Assembly (NCBI GenBank): GCA_020050375.1
Contig: JAGVKR010000154.1
Span: 1 to 10,045, forward strand
DNA: 10,045 nucleotides
Direction of reading: 5' to 3'
DNA from: Planctomycetales bacterium
Lineage (GTDB): Bacteria > Planctomycetota > Planctomycetia > Planctomycetales > Planctomycetaceae
Under the pieces are notes generated by a model. That model was not told the origin of the DNA. It saw only the letters and a list, made by a program, of their open reading frames with translations, and made no database searches. The position numbers and the translations under genes were made by a program. Of the stretch, positions 6,115-10,045 are shown in pieces (the first letter of the stretch is position 1; every line of letters starts with the position of its first letter).

Positions 6115-8895
6115 ATGCCGACGTCACACTTTCAGACAACGCAGCACTTCGAATGGGACGCTCCGTGGAGTTTCGGATTGCTGCTGGGATGCGCACTCCT
6201 GCTGGGGGGCTGGAGCCTGTTTCAGATCGTTCGCGAGGCCAATATCGCTCAAAGTCGCTGGAGTGTACTTTTCATTCTGCTGCGGTCGATCGTTGCGGGC
6301 GTCTTGTTGTGGATGATTCTCGGGCCGACGTCTGTGCTCGTCCGCAAAGAAACTCATCCAAAAACGATGGCCGTCTATATCGACACCAGTTCGAGCATGC
6401 AGATCCAGGATCAGCCAGACCCCGTTGCCGACCGACGCTGGGAATTGGCGGCCGACGAGGCGACAGATCCCTTGGCCGCCGCCGATCAGGCGGTGCTGTT
6501 CGCCTCGGCAATGCGACAGGAAGCCGCGCGACTGACCGGCCTTGTCGAGCGGCAGGCGTCGAACGACGAACGACAGGAGAGCGCCGACAAATGGGAAGAG
6601 CTCGCGGGAAAGTGCGCCAACCGACTGGAAGAGGTCTTGAATGGCTCGATGACCACCGAACAGCAGGATCTCCTTCAGGAATTGAACCGTAGTCTGAAAA
6701 CCGATCTGCAGCCACTCCTGCGGACCACCGACTGGGTTGCAACGAGCGACCCGGGCGACCGCGAGGAACGACTCAACCGCCTCGGCGAGACGAGCGATCA
6801 ATTTTCCATTCGCTGCCGCATTCTGGCAGAGGGGTTGGCAGGCGGCCCTCTCCAAGGGAACGGCTCGCCGACAAAGCGTCCACTTCCGATGGCACAAACC
6901 CGTCTGGCGCGGGTCGTTCCTGCGCTCAAGCGCGGCGTGGGAAGGTGGCTGCGCGACAGTAACGACAAGTACCGCCTCCGCCTGTCGCAATTCTCAGACA
7001 AAGTTGCCACGTTGCCAGTCGAAAGCTGGGAAGCCGGCCTGCCGTCGACCGTCTCTGCGACAAGCGACTCACAGGCGGTTCGACGAACGGATTTGGCGGA
7101 GCTGTTGAAGCAGATTCGCGACGAAACCGGCAAAGAGGAAATTGCGGCGGCAGTGATCATCACCGACGGGCGCCAGACGACCGAATCACCCGAGGATCCG
7201 CGCGATCTCGTCACCCAGTTGCGCGTTCCGCTGTACATCGTGCCGATCGGGCGAGGCGAGATGCAGCGCGACGTCATCCTCCATCACCTCCACGCTCCCC
7301 CTTCGGTCATTCAGAACGACAAGATTCTCATCGAAGGACTAGTGACCGCCTATCGCTGCGCCGGTGAATCGTGCGAAGTTCAGTTGCTCGAAGGGGGCCG
7401 GATCGTCGAATCCCGGCAGATGGCTTTCAGCAATGATCAGGAGGACCAGCGGTTTCGCTTCGAGATTCCGACGGAGAAGGTCGGTCGGCGTGAATTCAAA
7501 CTCCAGATTCCCTCTTTGTCCGATGAGCATTCCGCGGAGAACAACACCGGCGCCCTGGGGGTCGATGTTGCCGATGCCGTTCTGCGACTGCTGGTCGCCG
7601 ACGGTCGTGCGCGGTGGGAGCATCAATATCTCGTCAATCTCCTCAAACGTCAGGAGCGCGTGGAGTTCGACCAATTGAAGTTCGCACCGCATCCCGCCGG
7701 CACGGGAAAACGAGAACGGACTCATCAGTTTCCCCAAACTGTCGAGGAGTGGAGCGACTATCGGGTGGTTGTTCTCGGCGACGTCGGCCCCAGGCAGCTC
7801 AACAAAGAGAGCCAGGAGGCTCTGCGGGAATTTGTCGTTCAACGGGGAGGCTGCCTGATTCTCATCGCGGGACAAAACGATATGCCGCAGTCATTTCAGG
7901 GGGAACCTCTGGAGGAATTGCTGCCGGTCGCGACGAGCTCCGGTTTCGCGCTTGCCAGATCCGGCTACCGCGTGGAATTGACGATCGAGGGGAAAACGGC
8001 GGACGTGATGCGGCTATCCGACGACCTGGTCTCGACCGAGGCCATCTGGCGCGAGATGAGTGCCTCCCTGCCGATTTATTTTCTTTCGAGCTATCACAAG
8101 CCAAAGCCCGCGAGCCAGGTTCTGCTGAACGCGCTGCCCATCGACGCCTCCGAGGCGTCGGGCGAGGCGCCGGCGTTTCTGAGCTGGCAGCAGGTCGGCG
8201 CGGGTCGGGTGGTTTACATCTCTTCCCCTTCAACCTACCAGCTTCGCATGCGCAATGGAGACAAGTTTCACCATCGCTTCTGGGGACAGCTCGTTCGCTG
8301 GATCGCGTCGAACTCGGCGTTGACCGGGTCGAAACGAGTCAAGCTGATGGCCGACAAGTCGCACTACAACCAGGGTGACGCAGCCCGGCTGACTGTGGAG
8401 TTGTCGGACGAGCAGGGCCGTCCCGTATCGAACGCCGATCCGCGCCTCGACGTGATCCAGACCGGTGAAGTTCGATCGAATGTTTCCCTCACGCCCGACC
8501 CGAAAGTTCCCGGGCGCTTCCTCGGCCAATTCGCGGCCGACGGGGCCGGTCGGTATTCCCTCCGCGTTCGAGGATCGGAAGTGGAGCAGTTGCTCGCGGC
8601 AGAACGGTACGTCGATCCCGTGCAGATCGAGATCGCTTTCGAGCCCGGCCTCGACCGGGAAATCATCGATCCACGATCCGACAGACCGTTGCTCGAACAG
8701 CTTGCCGAGCAGACCGGGGGCCTTGTTCTGGAGCCCACGGCGCTTTCCGAATTGAGCCGGGCTTTGTCACTCGAACCGCGGACGGTGGAGACTTCGCAGC
8801 GAGCCCCCTTGTGGGACCGCTGGTGGTGCCTCTGGGTGATTCTCGGAAGTTTGACTTTGGAATGGATCATCCGCAAACGAGTTGGGCTTGCGTGA
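6115..8895 (+). CDS. Large membrane VWA protein with amidotransferase-like domain
   Basis: This 926-residue protein has two N-terminal membrane segments (about 18-39 and 50-72) and a final one near 903-918 followed by RKR. A VWA core is split. The MIDAS strand AVYIDTSSSM carries D90, S92 and S94. A helical, charged stretch of roughly 160 residues (about 100-258) follows. The fold then resumes with a helix and RLRLSQFSDKV (287-297), AAAVIITDGRQT (344-355) and VPLYIVPIG (371-379). A beta-rich part covers about 383-480. An amidotransferase-like fold starts at LLVADGRARWEHQYL (492-506) and runs through VVVLGDVGP and RGGCLILIAG to about 735, including GAGRVVYIS. Another beta domain spans about 740-835. 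Its overall plan parallels the upstream gene, suggesting related proteins. The start follows a purine-rich AGGAAAGGGGGG at 6091-6102, 3 bases after the upstream stop. It probably acts in the envelope with the MoxR ATPase; the exact role is unknown. Confidence 0.88.
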   Translation: MPTSHFQTTQHFEWDAPWSFGLLLGCALLLGGWSLFQIVREANIAQSRWSVLFILLRSIVAGVLLWMILGPTSVLVRKETHPKTMAVYIDTSSSMQIQDQPDPVADRRWELAADEATDPLAAADQAVLFASAMRQEAARLTGLVERQASNDERQESADKWEELAGKCANRLEEVLNGSMTTEQQDLLQELNRSLKTDLQPLLRTTDWVATSDPGDREERLNRLGETSDQFSIRCRILAEGLAGGPLQGNGSPTKRPLPMAQTRLARVVPALKRGVGRWLRDSNDKYRLRLSQFSDKVATLPVESWEAGLPSTVSATSDSQAVRRTDLAELLKQIRDETGKEEIAAAVIITDGRQTTESPEDPRDLVTQLRVPLYIVPIGRGEMQRDVILHHLHAPPSVIQNDKILIEGLVTAYRCAGESCEVQLLEGGRIVESRQMAFSNDQEDQRFRFEIPTEKVGRREFKLQIPSLSDEHSAENNTGALGVDVADAVLRLLVADGRARWEHQYLVNLLKRQERVEFDQLKFAPHPAGTGKRERTHQFPQTVEEWSDYRVVVLGDVGPRQLNKESQEALREFVVQRGGCLILIAGQNDMPQSFQGEPLEELLPVATSSGFALARSGYRVELTIEGKTADVMRLSDDLVSTEAIWREMSASLPIYFLSSYHKPKPASQVLLNALPIDASEASGEAPAFLSWQQVGAGRVVYISSPSTYQLRMRNGDKFHHRFWGQLVRWIASNSALTGSKRVKLMADKSHYNQGDAARLTVELSDEQGRPVSNADPRLDVIQTGEVRSNVSLTPDPKVPGRFLGQFAADGAGRYSLRVRGSEVEQLLAAERYVDPVQIEIAFEPGLDREIIDPRSDRPLLEQLAEQTGGLVLEPTALSELSRALSLEPRTVETSQRAPLWDRWWCLWVILGSLTLEWIIRKRVGLA

Positions 8896-8951
8896 CCGAC
8901 AGAAGGTGTGATGTAGTGTTGGTGTTGTTTTCACGGCCGATGTTCAAACAC

Positions 8952-8957
8952 AGGAAG
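8952..8957 (+). promoter_or_regulatory. Ribosome binding site deciding the start at 8964
   Basis: AGGAAG lies 6 bases before ATG 8964. An in-frame ATG at 8940 would add eight residues but lacks a purine-rich stretch upstream (TTTTCACGGCCG), so 8964 is preferred. Confidence 0.55.
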
Positions 8958-8963
8958 ACGACA

Positions 8964-10045
8964 ATGGCCACAGTTCCCAATCGCAAAACCGCTGCTGAAT
9001 TGGCCGTGCCGGCGATCGTCGCCGAGAAGATCTCGGCCGTTGTCCGAAGAACGCGCGGCCGGCGACTCCTGGCGGGTGCGATTCTCGCCTCGGCCGCCGC
9101 GCTGGTCGTTATGCTCGTGGCGGTCGGCATCGATTGGGCGCTGGTCCTCTTCGAGCCGGCGCAACGAGCGCAACTCACGTCGACGGCGTTCCTCGTCATG
9201 GGGATTCTCGCCTTGGGATGCTTGTTGCTCGCGGCGTGGCGGCGCGTGACGCGGCTGGAGGCAGCCCGTTGCATTGACGAGCAGATTCCGCAATTGCAGG
9301 AGCGCTGGACATCGCTCTCGGAATTCTCGACGACAACGGCTGCGCCCGAATTGCGCGGCTCCGAAGCGATGCGGCGCAAGGTTGCCGAAGAAGCCGCCAC
9401 GATGGGGCAGATTGTCGAGCCAAAACAGATCCGGATCGGGCGAGAAATGCGCGCCGCATGCGCCTGCCTTGTCGTCGCTCTGGGCCTATGGATCGGCGCC
9501 TTCCTGATCGATCCGGGGCAGGCGACCGTTCTTGTGCGGCGATTTCTCAGTCCCGCATCAGCGATCAGCCTGACGGAGATCCAGTCAGAAACGGGCGATC
9601 TGATTCAGCCGCGCGGGAGCAATCTGAAACTGGAAGCGAGTGTCCTCGGCCGCGCGCGATCGTCGGCTGAGCTCAGCATTCGAACGGCCTGTGGACCCGC
9701 GGTAACGCACACTCTAGCGCTCCTCAAAGGCGAGAAACCCCGGTTCGCATTTCCGCTCAAGAATCTCGAGCAGACGTTCGCCTATCGATTCCGTTCCGGC
9801 GACGGCCAGACCCCCTGGCATACGGTGACGGTCGCCGATCGGCCGAGCTTGAAGAGCGTCGATTTCCGGATCATTCCCCCGGCCTATTCGAAGCTGCCCG
9901 AAATTCGCCGAAGCGGACTGCCAAAATCGGTGAAGACCCTGCAGGGAAGCCGGCTCGTTCTGGAACTCGAGGCCAACGTTCCGCTCAAGTCGATGACGCT
10001 CCAAGGGGAAAACAACGTCGATCACCGGCTCTCGGCCGACGGCGC
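8964..10045 (+). CDS. Multi-pass membrane protein resembling DUF4175 family, 3' truncated by window edge
   Basis: The frame is open from ATG 8964 to the last base with no stop, giving 360 complete codons; the gene continues beyond the window. The N-terminal half shows three membrane segments at about 35-57, 73-92 and 163-182, with a charged helical linker between the second and third (RRVTRLEAARCIDEQIP, then LQERW). This is typical of large DUF4175-like planctomycete proteins that close MoxR/Bat gene clusters. After the third segment the protein becomes beta-rich and presumably extracytoplasmic, with the segment FRIIPPAYSKLPE at about 301-313 recalling the V-x-PPAY-x-x-LP element of that family. 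Such proteins usually have over 700 residues with long coiled-coil stretches, so most of it is probably missing here. It starts 68 bases after the preceding stop and is likely in the same operon. The family name is from memory of architecture and is tentative; the coding call is strong. Confidence 0.8.
   Translation, partial: MATVPNRKTAAELAVPAIVAEKISAVVRRTRGRRLLAGAILASAAALVVMLVAVGIDWALVLFEPAQRAQLTSTAFLVMGILALGCLLLAAWRRVTRLEAARCIDEQIPQLQERWTSLSEFSTTTAAPELRGSEAMRRKVAEEAATMGQIVEPKQIRIGREMRAACACLVVALGLWIGAFLIDPGQATVLVRRFLSPASAISLTEIQSETGDLIQPRGSNLKLEASVLGRARSSAELSIRTACGPAVTHTLALLKGEKPRFAFPLKNLEQTFAYRFRSGDGQTPWHTVTVADRPSLKSVDFRIIPPAYSKLPEIRRSGLPKSVKTLQGSRLVLELEANVPLKSMTLQGENNVDHRLSADG

Overview
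The window is GC-rich bacterial DNA with every supported gene on the plus strand and almost no intergenic space. The gene order is two squalene-cyclase-fold proteins, a MoxR-type AAA+ ATPase, a DUF58 protein, a BatA-like membrane VWA protein, a second large membrane VWA protein with an amidotransferase-like fold, and a large multi-pass protein resembling DUF4175. This order is what I associate with Planctomycetes (Planctomycetota). That assignment is an inference from gene content; there is no rRNA or other taxonomic marker here.

Layout: positions 2-373 hold the 3' end of a secreted-type prenyltransferase/squalene-oxidase-repeat protein. A 102-base gap follows, then a full paralogue of it (476-1624). 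After a 10-base gap comes the MoxR ATPase (1635-2702). A DUF58 protein with a von Willebrand A (VWA) core follows (2839-3750, start chosen from its ribosome site). Next are a 765-residue BatA-like protein (3814-6111) and, 3 bases on, a 926-residue VWA/amidotransferase-like membrane protein (6115-8895). The last gene starts at 8964 and runs off the window still open at base 10045.

How they may work together: in known MoxR systems a cytosolic AAA+ ATPase acts, chaperone-like, with partner proteins carrying VWA domains with metal-binding MIDAS sites, often anchored in the membrane. Here the ATPase has intact Walker motifs. Three consecutive VWA proteins keep the DxSxS MIDAS motif, and two of them are membrane-anchored with large extra domains. 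The tight spacing suggests one transcription unit from about 476 (or further upstream) past the right edge. The cellular target is not visible from sequence; a role in the cell envelope is an inference from the signal peptide and membrane segments.

No RNA genes, mobile elements, CRISPR arrays, long repeats or convincing terminators were seen. The three longest gaps (374-475, 2703-2838, 8896-8963) are all under 300 bases.
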